22,881 nt of DNA from Dehalococcoidia bacterium. Its GTDB lineage: Bacteria > Chloroflexota > Dehalococcoidia > GIF9 > AB-539-J10. The stretch covers positions 1-22,881 of the forward strand of contig JALNYR010000022.1 of NCBI GenBank assembly GCA_023229725.1, written 5' to 3'. The notes beneath the pieces were generated by a model, which had not been told where the DNA came from, did no database searches, and saw nothing but the letters and a program-made list of their open reading frames with translations. Positions 1 to 6,602 of this stretch are shown piece by piece. Within the stretch, counting starts at the first letter, position 1. The number at the start of each line of letters is the position of its first letter. A program made the translations under genes and the position numbers.

Positions 1-1
1 C

Positions 2-121
2 AAGACCATACTGAGCAGGAATACTGTCGGACAACCCTGTCCGGCATGTGGCACCTCAATCCAGAAGGAAGCCTACATGGGAGGGAGCATCTACTACTGT
101 GCCACGTGTCAGAGGACATAG
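2..121 (+). CDS. mutM: Formamidopyrimidine-DNA glycosylase, C-terminal zinc finger (partial, 5' end outside window)
   Basis: The window opens inside a gene; frame 2 reads 39 residues and stops at TAG 119-121. The fragment contains CPACG, then 16 residues, then CATCQ, the four-cysteine zinc finger that ends Fpg/MutM and Nei glycosylases, and it closes with the usual CQR-type tail. In the family this finger contacts DNA while the enzyme excises oxidised purines such as 8-oxoguanine and nicks the strand in base-excision repair. The N-terminal proline and helix-two-turn-helix region would lie upstream of base 1 and cannot be checked. Nei (endonuclease VIII) shares the same finger and is the main alternative. 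A paired inverted repeat lies 52 bases past the stop. Confidence 0.85.
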   Translation, partial: KTILSRNTVGQPCPACGTSIQKEAYMGGSIYYCATCQRT

Positions 122-172
122 GTGACGTGCTGCGGAGTCAAACGGGGCGAAGTGACGCTCGGGACGACGCTG

Positions 173-212
173 AGCGCCGGCTGGCGCTCTGCCGGCGCTT
201 GACCGCGCCGGC
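173..212. repeat. Three-arm inverted repeat with two mutually exclusive hairpins
   Basis: AGCGCCGGC at 173-181 pairs perfectly over 9 bases with GCCGGCGCT at 191-199. The same central arm (191-198) also pairs over 8 bases with a second GCGCCGGC copy at 205-212. Only one hairpin can form at a time. It lies between the mutM stop (121) and the Nudix start (350). It could end mutM transcription, act as an attenuator for the Nudix gene, or be a small palindromic repeat. No T-tract follows either hairpin. Confidence 0.5.
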
Positions 213-336
213 GACTCCACCTGTGCTCGGGAGGAATGCCGTGCGGCGACCGGACTCCCGGGGGATCTTGCGAGGGATGTCGGCGCAACCAGAATGATGT
301 AGAGCCACTCGTGCTGCGTTCACTGCCAGCAGCGCC

Positions 337-342
337 AAGGAG
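337..342 (+). promoter_or_regulatory. Shine-Dalgarno site that sets the Nudix start
   Basis: AAGGAG lies 7 bases before ATG 350. The same frame is open upstream to an ATG at 236, but that stretch has no such site and no family-like sequence, so 350 is the better start. Confidence 0.8.
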
Positions 343-349
343 TACCAGG

Positions 350-934
350 ATGAGAGTAACCGGCAAGAGGACCGTCTACGAAGGCCGCTACCTCAGGATG
401 GTCGAGAAGACCGTCACCACCAGGGATGGCACAACTCACCCCTGGGAGGCCGTGGAGAGGACCAACGTTCATGGCAGCGGGGCGGTGGTCATCGTCGCCC
501 TCACGAAGGATGGCGAGCTGCTCTTCGAGAAGAACTGGCGCTCCGCGCTCGAGTCGTTCGTCATCCAGTTCCCGGCGGGCCTTACCGACGTCGACGGCGA
601 AAGCGAGGAAGATGCGGCCCGGAGAGAACTCCTCGAAGAGACCGGCTACGCCGCCGCGACGCTCATCCCGATACTGTCGTCGCCTCTCTCGGCGGCCCTG
701 ACCAGCACCAGGGCGATGCACTTCTTCGCCCCGGACGTGGTGTACTCGGGCAGGGCGCCCAGTGACGACCTCGAAGGCATCGAAGTGGTGAAGGTACCCG
801 ACGCCAAGGCCGACGAGTTCATGCTCAACCTGCCGCCGGGCGTGGAGCTTGACCTGCGGGTGCCCGGCATACTCTGGGCGCTGCGGAGAAAGGGGCTGCT
901 GCCGCCTACTCCGGCTCGCCCTGCTGCGCGATGA
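350..934 (+). CDS. Nudix hydrolase, ADP-ribose pyrophosphatase-like
   Basis: The protein has 194 residues, the usual size for ADP-sugar pyrophosphatases that cleave ADP-ribose or related nucleoside diphosphate derivatives in the cytoplasm. The Nudix box is visible: an FPAGL turn, a Glu, then REL-LEE-TGY carrying the metal-binding glutamates. By eye the loop between the first Gly and the first Glu has six residues instead of the canonical five. The N-terminal KRTVYEGRYLRMVEK strand resembles the dimerisation strand of NudF-like enzymes. The start is fixed by AAGGAG at 337-342. The 3' end overlaps the facing meaB gene by 29 bases. Substrate identity cannot be read from the sequence; ADP-ribose is the most likely guess. 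Confidence 0.87.
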   Translation: MRVTGKRTVYEGRYLRMVEKTVTTRDGTTHPWEAVERTNVHGSGAVVIVALTKDGELLFEKNWRSALESFVIQFPAGLTDVDGESEEDAARRELLEETGYAAATLIPILSSPLSAALTSTRAMHFFAPDVVYSGRAPSDDLEGIEVVKVPDAKADEFMLNLPPGVELDLRVPGILWALRRKGLLPPTPARPAAR

Positions 935-1889
935 TGCTGTAGATGGTCTCCGCCGCCGCGTACGGGCTGAGCTTCCCGTCGTTCATCTGCGAGATGTACT
1001 CCGCGAGCCGTGGGTCCGTCGCCACCGCCCGCATGAACTCCTGAACGACCATCTTCTGCAATACCGTGGTCAACTCGTTGCGCCGCTGTTTCGCTCTGCG
1101 CTCGGCCAGGCTGCCGTCCTCGGCGCAGAGGTTCCAGTGCCGGCGAATCTCCTGATACAGCTCGCCGACGCCGATGTTGTTCTCGGCCTGCGTCGCCAGA
1201 ACCGGGACCTTCCAGTTGCTCTGCGGCATCACGAGATTGAGCATGCTCTTGATGGCGACCACCATGCTGTCGGCCCCCTGCCGGTCGGCCTTGTTGACGA
1301 CGAAGATGTCGGCGATCTCCATGAGGCCGGCCTTCATGGCCTGCACATCGTCCCCTGCCTCCGGGACAAGCGCGACCACGACCGTGTCGACGCTGTCCAT
1401 GACGTCAAGCTCCATCTGGCCGACGCCGACCGTCTCCACCAGGATGAAGTCCTTGCCGGAGGCCTCCATGAGCTTGATGACGCCGTGGACGGTAGCGGGA
1501 AGTCCGCCAAGGCTGCCGCGGAGCGACATGCTCCGGATGTGAACGCCCTCGTCCATGTAGTGCTGCTGCATCCTGACGCGGTCGCCCAGCACCGCGCCGC
1601 CGCTGAACGGGCTGCTCGGGTCGGCGCAGACGATGCCGACCCGCAACTCATCCTGCCTCGCGAATGACGTGAGCCGGTTGACGAGCGTGCTCTTGCCCGC
1701 GCCGGGAGGCCCGGTCACGCCCACGCGGTGGGCTTTGCCGGACGGGTTGATGCGCCGCAGCACCTGGTAGCTCTCCTCGTTGTCTTCCTCGACGATGGTG
1801 ATGAGCTTCGCCAGGGCGCGCCCGTTGCCCTGCAGCATGTCGTCTATGAGAGCCGCCGTCTGCCGGCTCAGTGAGTTGCCATTCGCCAC
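906..1889 (-). CDS. meaB: MeaB/ArgK-type GTPase, chaperone of an acyl-CoA mutase
   Basis: This 327-residue protein is a G3E-family GTPase of normal MeaB length. Visible motifs are the P-loop GPPGAGKST near residues 60-68, the ADPSSPFSGGA segment at 90-99, ETVGVGQ (switch II region) at 152-158 and the guanine-specificity motif NKAD at 199-202. MeaB uses GTP hydrolysis to gate delivery of adenosylcobalamin to methylmalonyl-CoA mutase and to protect the enzyme from inactivation. It is the last gene of the minus-strand operon, 56 bases after cobO, which fits that job. The start is GTG at 1887-1889 with a purine-rich GGAAAGAGAG stretch about 8 bases before it. No terminator is visible after it; it runs into the Nudix gene on the other strand. 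Confidence 0.95.
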   Translation of the reverse strand: MANGNSLSRQTAALIDDMLQGNGRALAKLITIVEEDNEESYQVLRRINPSGKAHRVGVTGPPGAGKSTLVNRLTSFARQDELRVGIVCADPSSPFSGGAVLGDRVRMQQHYMDEGVHIRSMSLRGSLGGLPATVHGVIKLMEASGKDFILVETVGVGQMELDVMDSVDTVVVALVPEAGDDVQAMKAGLMEIADIFVVNKADRQGADSMVVAIKSMLNLVMPQSNWKVPVLATQAENNIGVGELYQEIRRHWNLCAEDGSLAERRAKQRRNELTTVLQKMVVQEFMRAVATDPRLAEYISQMNDGKLSPYAAAETIYSIIAQQGEPE

Positions 1890-1945
1890 GTATCGGTTCT
1901 CTCTTTCCGTGCCTGGTCCCGTCGCGCCAGATGCTTATGTCACTA

Positions 1946-2527
1946 TCAGCGCTCGATGCCGTCGCGCGCCATGACGCCTTTGCGGTAGTAGTGCTTTATC
2001 TCAACCATCTCGGTCACAAGGTCGACGGCGTCGATGACCTCCTGCGGCGCGTACCGTCCCGTGAACACCACTTCGACGTTCTCCGGCCGGTTCCGCAGCA
2101 GGTCAAGCATCTCCTCAACGGAGATGAGGTGGAAGGCATGCGCCGTGAGAATCTCGTCGAAGACGACGATGTCGTACTCGCCCGAGAGCATCGCCCGGCG
2201 CGCCCGCGTCAGACCCTCAGCAGCCAGGTCGACGTCCTCCTGCTCCGGCGGGTTCTGCACATGCACGAAGCCCGCGCGGCCGTACTGCTCGATGGTGATG
2301 TAGGGCTTGACCATCCTGGCCGAGTTGAGCTCGCCGTACTCCTGGCCCTTCATGAACTGGCCGATGTACGTCTTGAGACCGCGGCCCATGGCGCGGAAGG
2401 CCAGCCCCAGCGCTGCGGTCGTCTTGCCCTTGCAGTTGCCGGTGTAGACCTGCGCGTAGCCCTTCTCAAGCCGTGCCGGCTTCTCGTGCGCCATCTCAGT
2501 TGGGCCCTTCGCTTTGTGCGCTTCCAT
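1946..2527 (-). CDS. cobO: Cob(I)alamin / cob(I)yrinic acid a,c-diamide adenosyltransferase (CobA/CobO/BtuR type)
   Basis: The 193-residue protein transfers the adenosyl group of ATP to the cobalt of a reduced corrinoid, making coenzyme B12. The atypical P-loop of the family is at residues 30-38 (GNCKGKTTA; the usual third residue is Gly, here Cys). VVFDEI lies in the middle, a VVFTGRYAP segment follows, and the C-terminal HYYRKGVMARDGIER resembles the family ending. It sits between the small mutase subunit and meaB, so it probably supplies cofactor to this mutase. The start at 2527 has GAGGA six bases upstream; a second Met at residue 12 (2494) is less well supported. Mutase operons more often carry the unrelated PduO-type enzyme. 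Confidence 0.93.
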   Translation of the reverse strand: MEAHKAKGPTEMAHEKPARLEKGYAQVYTGNCKGKTTAALGLAFRAMGRGLKTYIGQFMKGQEYGELNSARMVKPYITIEQYGRAGFVHVQNPPEQEDVDLAAEGLTRARRAMLSGEYDIVVFDEILTAHAFHLISVEEMLDLLRNRPENVEVVFTGRYAPQEVIDAVDLVTEMVEIKHYYRKGVMARDGIER

Positions 2528-2580
2528 ATCTGGTCCTCGACCGGCTCTTCGGCCGTCCGGCGAACGGCGTCGGTGCTGCC

Positions 2581-3003
2581 TCAGTCGGAGGCGGCCTGCT
2601 TCATTTCGACGGTCTTCCTGATGTGCTCGATGATGGTCGGCAGCGGCGTGCCGGGACCGAAGTTGCCGGTGACGCCGAGCTTCTCCAAGTAGGGCAGGTC
2701 CTTCTTGGCGATGAGACCACCGGCGATGACCGGGATGTCGGTGCCCTTGTACTTCTTGAGGGCCTCCATCATCTGGTCGGCGATGTAGCGCATGCTGCCG
2801 GTGTGGTCGCTGAGTGCGATGATATTCGCGTCCTCGTCCACCGCCGTCTTGGCGATGGCATCGGCGGTCTGGAACCTGCCGAGGTAGATGACCTCCATGC
2901 CGGCGTCGCGGAAGGCGCGGGCCAGAACCAGAGTTCCGCGCTCATGGATGTCGCAGCCAATCTTGCCGATAATGATGCGGATCATCTTCTGTTTGACTGC
3001 CAT
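2581..3003 (-). CDS. B12-binding small subunit of an acyl-CoA mutase (mcmB-like)
   Basis: This 140-residue protein is a single cobalamin-binding Rossmann-like domain. The DxHxxG signature is D18-I-H20-E-R-G23; His20 should be the lower axial ligand of cobalt (base-off, His-on). The GG of the nucleotide-tail pocket is at 95-96 (IPVIAGGLI). The middle SxL motif reads S65-D-H67, so the usual Leu is His. The length matches stand-alone C-terminal domains of split mutases. The start codon is 3 bases beyond the large-subunit stop, so the two are almost certainly co-translated and form one holoenzyme. A stand-alone corrinoid protein of another system is less likely because of this linkage and the KIGCD context. 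Confidence 0.92.
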   Translation of the reverse strand: MAVKQKMIRIIIGKIGCDIHERGTLVLARAFRDAGMEVIYLGRFQTADAIAKTAVDEDANIIALSDHTGSMRYIADQMMEALKKYKGTDIPVIAGGLIAKKDLPYLEKLGVTGNFGPGTPLPTIIEHIRKTVEMKQAASD

Positions 3004-3006
3004 TGC

Positions 3007-4881
3007 CTACTTGCCTCCCAGGAGACTGTCGATGAAGTCGGGCGTCGGTATCTGGTTCAGAGGGTCATAGCCGTAGCCGTAGGCCATCCGGATGACACCC
3101 ACCGTCTCCCCCACCGTCACTCCTGCCTTCGAGGCCTCGATAGTGGCGCGAACAACGTTCCTGCCCTCCTTCGTGGCATTGTAGAGTTCGATGAGCGCAG
3201 CGTTGGTCTTCTCCGGGTCGCGCGTCGCCCTGACGCGTCTGATGTCAGCTATTGTCTGGAGCCGCATCTGCTTCGAAGGCACCTTGTAGGCGCAGTTCTC
3301 GATGGCCTTGTTGATGGGGCCTTCTTCCCCCTGGAAGGCGTTCACGCCGACGATGAGTCGCTTGTTCTCGTTGATTTCGGCCTGCACCCGCATCCTGCTG
3401 GAGTCGATCATCTGCCGCAGGAAGCCGGACTCGAGGCATCGCCACATGCCGCCGTTCGCGTCTATCTCGCGCAGTATCGCGTTGGCCTCGTCCTCCAGCT
3501 TGCTGGTCAACCACTCGACGTAGTAAGAGCCTCCGAGCGGGTCCGCCACGAGCGGCACGTTCGCCTCATGGGTGATGATGTGCTGCGCGTCAAGGTTGAA
3601 GAGTCGCGCCTCCCTTGACGGCAGGCCGATGGCCTCATCGATGCTCGAGGCATCGAGCGAGTTCACGCCGCCGAGCACGCAGCTCAGAATCTGCAGCGTC
3701 ACGCGGGCCGCGTTGTTGAGGGGCTTCTGCGTCTGGAGCGAGAGGCCGGACGTCCTGATGCCGATGCGCAGGCTCTGCGCGCGGGCGGTGGTGGCGCCCA
3801 GTTTCTCCTTCGCAATCCTGGCCCACATCCGCCGGGTCGCCCTGAACTTGCACAGCGTCTCGAAGAAGTCGGACTCGGCATCCATCGAGAACACGGTCGG
3901 GCCGACCTCGTCGAGGCTTATCTTCCGGTCGTTGATGAGGTCGCTGTAGACGGCCGTCGCCACGCCGAGGACCTCGGCCATCTCCTGCGGGGCGACCATC
4001 CCCGACTGCTGGGGGTCAACGCCGTTCGGCGCGTACGCCTTCCATTTCGGCGTGTTGCGGACAGCGAACTCGATGAGGTCGAGCGTTATCCTGCGGTCTA
4101 TCTCGGTCGGAAAATCCGGGCAGGCGTAGACGATCTTCGACCGGAACGGGTCGTTGATGGCCGAGCCGCGCAGGGTGGATATCGGTATGCCCCGGTTTTC
4201 CATCATCGCCGCGAGGTATGCGTAGAAGCAGAGGAAGCTGGACATGCCCATGTGCGCCAGCTCGTAGTCCACGTTGGCGAGAGGCAACCCGTCGAGCATC
4301 CTCTCGTACGTCTCGAGGGCGCAGGAGGAGATGCCGCCGCACATCATGCTGTTCCAGGAAGCGGGGTGGTCCGGGTCGATGCCCGACTGGGTCGGCAGGT
4401 CGCAGAGAAGGCGGAGCCCCGTCTGGCCGCTGGCGACGTATTCCTTGAAGGCCTTGTTGGTATCCTCGGGCGTGCTGTAGCTGACGATGAAGGTCTTCAA
4501 CCACAGCCGGTCGCGGTACATCCGGGGGTAGATTCCCCTGGTGAACGGGTAGCACCCCGGGTCGGACAGGTCACGTTCATAGTCGAGGTCTGCCGTATCC
4601 GCAGGCGAATAGAACCCCTTGAGGGGTATGAAGCTCTGGGTCGCATCCCGGATTATCTCGCCGAGGGAGCGATTGAAGGCGACGCCCCGGCCTTCGCCGC
4701 ATTGAGCCGCGCCCGGGGCCTGGCCGGCCGAGGGGCCGCACGTCGTGCACGTGCTTTCCGCGGCTTTGCCGGCGGAGCGGAGTTGCTCTTCGAGCGAGCT
4801 GCTGCAGGCAACTCCCTTGCCGTCACCGCTGGTGCGCTTCGTCTTTGCTGCCAACTGAGTCTCCTTTTTGCCTGGTTGCAT
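3007..4881 (-). CDS. Acyl-CoA mutase large subunit, methylmalonyl-CoA mutase family, divergent active site (mcmA-like)
   Basis: The 624-residue protein has the substrate-binding TIM barrel of the methylmalonyl-CoA mutase family. Family landmarks are YPFTRGIYPRMYRDRLW (111-127), GQTGL (152-156), CDLPTQ (160-165), KFRATRRMWA (345-354), NNAARVTLQ (389-397) and DPLGGSYYVEWLT (447-459). By-eye alignment places Ile132 at the Tyr89 position of the Propionibacterium enzyme, Val288-Asp289 at the Tyr243-His244 pair, and Gly/Arg where HSQ is expected (374-376). Arg264 fits the carboxylate-binding Arg207. The rearrangement catalysed is therefore uncertain. The first 80 residues are a low-complexity extension with Cys26, CTTC (45-48) and Cys61. 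I chose ATG 4881 because a candidate promoter lies at 4949-4976; the frame stays open to 5094. Confidence 0.88.
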   Translation of the reverse strand: MQPGKKETQLAAKTKRTSGDGKGVACSSSLEEQLRSAGKAAESTCTTCGPSAGQAPGAAQCGEGRGVAFNRSLGEIIRDATQSFIPLKGFYSPADTADLDYERDLSDPGCYPFTRGIYPRMYRDRLWLKTFIVSYSTPEDTNKAFKEYVASGQTGLRLLCDLPTQSGIDPDHPASWNSMMCGGISSCALETYERMLDGLPLANVDYELAHMGMSSFLCFYAYLAAMMENRGIPISTLRGSAINDPFRSKIVYACPDFPTEIDRRITLDLIEFAVRNTPKWKAYAPNGVDPQQSGMVAPQEMAEVLGVATAVYSDLINDRKISLDEVGPTVFSMDAESDFFETLCKFRATRRMWARIAKEKLGATTARAQSLRIGIRTSGLSLQTQKPLNNAARVTLQILSCVLGGVNSLDASSIDEAIGLPSREARLFNLDAQHIITHEANVPLVADPLGGSYYVEWLTSKLEDEANAILREIDANGGMWRCLESGFLRQMIDSSRMRVQAEINENKRLIVGVNAFQGEEGPINKAIENCAYKVPSKQMRLQTIADIRRVRATRDPEKTNAALIELYNATKEGRNVVRATIEASKAGVTVGETVGVIRMAYGYGYDPLNQIPTPDFIDSLLGGK

Positions 4882-4923
4882 CGGGCCTCTGAGGCCTATT
4901 GGCTCCAACGACGGACATAACGG

Positions 4924-4941
4924 GCCGGGCGAGAGCCCGGC
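4924..4941 (-). promoter_or_regulatory. Perfect 7-bp hairpin at the predicted 5' end of the mutase transcript
   Basis: GCCGGGC and GCCCGGC flank a 4-base loop (GAGA on plus, TCTC on minus). The hairpin begins where transcription from the candidate -10 at 4949-4954 would start. It may protect the transcript's 5' end. A second small hairpin, GGCCT-CAG-AGGCC at 4884-4896, ends 2 bases before the ATG and contains the only SD-like AGAGG. Confidence 0.45.
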
Positions 4942-4948
4942 GGCGTAA

Positions 4949-4976
4949 ATAGTATCCTGTTCCCGGAAATTATGAA
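4949..4976 (-). promoter_or_regulatory. Candidate promoter of the mutase operon
   Basis: Read on the minus strand, TTCATA (4971-4976) is followed after 16 bases by TACTAT (4949-4954). Both are partial matches to sigma70 hexamers. Predicted transcription start is near 4942, giving a leader of about 60 bases before ATG 4881. Confidence 0.4.
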
Positions 4977-5174
4977 AACGACGCTGAACGCGTATGTTCC
5001 TGCCGCGGAGCCGCGCGAGGCGCTTCGACGCTCTCAGGTTCCTCCGACCGGCCTCCAGGGTCGCGCCGCCGTCGACGTCAGGCACGTCCCGCACTCCACA
5101 GCTATCCGCACCACTTCACCCCCTCACCGGCCGTCAGCCATTCCTTCCTATGGTGACCGCTCGCACCGCACGTC

Positions 5175-5183
5175 TGCTATCAT
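5175..5183 (+). promoter_or_regulatory. Candidate extended -10 element for the DUF58 operon
   Basis: TGCTATCAT is a TG-n-TATCAT extended -10, with five of six -10 bases matching. No clear -35 lies upstream. Predicted start near 5190 would leave a leader of about 155 bases, so a closer promoter cannot be excluded. Confidence 0.35.
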
Positions 5184-5345
5184 TGCAGGTTGCGGCAGCA
5201 GCTCTTCTCATCCAAGGTCCCTGCCCCGCACAGGCGATGACACAACATGCGCCCACCGGATTCACGAAACGCTTCCCGCAGCCTGCGCAGTCCCGGTCTG
5301 GAAAGGGTGTGAATCGGGCGCCATCAGGAACCATAGCGCAGCACA

Positions 5346-6602
5346 GTGACAGCGACTCAGGCAGCGTATCCCGCCCATGATTCCCGGCCATTGGAGTTGA
5401 CCGGACACGTCTTTGGACGCGCCACGATTATCACCCTCCTTGGCCTTCTTGTCATCGCAGCGTGGTTCCGGCAGACCGCCGTCGTCACACTCATCGGGCT
5501 CACACTGGCCACCGTCGGGTTTTCGAAGCTGTGGAGCACACTGGCGTTGCGCCGTGTCCACTGCGACCGCGTACTCTCGACCCGCGGACTCTTCGTCGGT
5601 GAGCAACTCACCATCACCGTCCGGCTCAGCAACCAGAAGCCGCTTCCGTTGCCCTGGGTGGACGTCAGCCAGCTGCTCCCTCCCCGGCTGGCCTCGGCTC
5701 TTCCGGACGCGGAGAACCTCGATGCGACGCTGGTCCGCACCGCCTCGATGCCGTGGTACTCGCGTGTCACGTGGCGGGAGCAACTGTGCGCCGGCCACAG
5801 GGGCTGGTATGTGCTGCCACCGGTGAAAGTAGTCTCAGGAGACATCCTCGGACTCTACCCTCGCGCCATGGAGCAGTCAGGCTTCGACCACGTTGCGGTG
5901 TACCCACGAATCTATCCGGTCAGGCGGCTATCTATCCGGCGCACGGACGCCTCCGGCGACCTGCTGGGACGCGTGTCGCTGCAGGAAGACCCCACGCGCA
6001 TGAGAGGCATCCGGGACTACCAGCCGCAGGATGGGATGCGTCGCGTCCACTGGAAAGCCACGGCGCGGCACCAGCAGCTCATGGTCAGGCTGTACGAGCC
6101 ATCGGCCGTGTCACGACTCGTGCTCGTGCTCGTGGCCGACAGCTTTGACCCCCTCGGCGACGATGCGCCATTCGAGCTGGCGGCAAGCACGGCGGCGTCG
6201 GTGGCGCACTACTGTACAGAGCACCAGATGCAGTTCGGGCTCCTCAGCAACGCGAGGCTGGGAGACGGCTCCGGCCACGCGCGGCTTTCGCCAGGCGGCG
6301 GCGATCCTCAACTCATCGCTCTGCTCGAGATACTTGCCCGGGCAACGCCCGGTCCCGCTCACCCCTTCGACGTCCTGGCCCGGGAGCTTCACGCCCTGTC
6401 CGCATCCGGCGTCGGACTCGTCGTCGCTGCCGGCCGGCTGCAGCCGCAACACGTCGACGTGTTCACGAGACTCGCCCGTTCCCGGTGCCCGATGCTCGTG
6501 CTGGAAACGACGCCCGAATCCTCTACCCGCCGCTTCGCGTTCGGACACAAGTGCGTCGCAGGACCGGGCGACCTCCTCGACCTCGGAGAGGACAGGCAAT
6601 GA
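5346..6602 (+). CDS. DUF58 domain protein
   Basis: The 418-residue protein has two hydrophobic N-terminal segments (about 24-41 and 44-60) and the hallmark DUF58 motif GIRDYQPQDGMRRVHWKATA at 221-240, followed by a von Willebrand A-like fold region (VLVLVADSFDPLG). DUF58 proteins are regularly encoded with MoxR ATPases and are thought to act in assembling or activating membrane or secreted complexes. The exact function here is unknown. The start is GTG 5346, which has no good ribosome site nearby (AGGA is about 16 bases away), so the N-terminus is uncertain. The stop overlaps the next gene's ATG in ATGA (6599-6602), indicating translational coupling. Confidence 0.88.
   Translation: MTATQAAYPAHDSRPLELTGHVFGRATIITLLGLLVIAAWFRQTAVVTLIGLTLATVGFSKLWSTLALRRVHCDRVLSTRGLFVGEQLTITVRLSNQKPLPLPWVDVSQLLPPRLASALPDAENLDATLVRTASMPWYSRVTWREQLCAGHRGWYVLPPVKVVSGDILGLYPRAMEQSGFDHVAVYPRIYPVRRLSIRRTDASGDLLGRVSLQEDPTRMRGIRDYQPQDGMRRVHWKATARHQQLMVRLYEPSAVSRLVLVLVADSFDPLGDDAPFELAASTAASVAHYCTEHQMQFGLLSNARLGDGSGHARLSPGGGDPQLIALLEILARATPGPAHPFDVLARELHALSASGVGLVVAAGRLQPQHVDVFTRLARSRCPMLVLETTPESSTRRFAFGHKCVAGPGDLLDLGEDRQ

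Larger units (their letters stand above)
4882..5345. other. Divergent intergenic region between the mutase operon and the DUF58 operon
   Basis: This 464-base interval holds the candidate mutase promoter and its leader hairpins at the left, and a TGCTATCAT extended -10 element (5175-5183) for the plus-strand operon. I saw no convincing small gene: short open frames on both strands are Arg/Pro/Ser-rich and lack good ribosome sites. I looked for a cobalamin riboswitch, expected near B12 genes, and did not find the conserved B12 box on the minus strand. Confidence 0.6.

Noticed and set aside
849..1667. Plus-strand open frame of 272 codons opposite meaB
   Set aside because: Antisense to clear GTPase motifs; no ribosome site; no recognisable motif.
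2473..3618. Long plus-strand open frame across cobO, the small subunit and the end of the mutase gene
   Set aside because: It is antisense to three well-supported genes and reads as Val/Asp/Leu/Arg-rich sequence typical of GC-rich shadow frames, with no domain.
4882..5094. N-terminal extension of the mutase large subunit to ATG 5094
   Set aside because: The extra 71 residues are Arg-rich without family likeness and would start upstream of the candidate promoter at 4949-4976.
4882..5345. Cobalamin riboswitch upstream of the B12 operon
   Set aside because: I searched for the conserved B12 box on the minus strand by eye and found none; the predicted leader is also too short.
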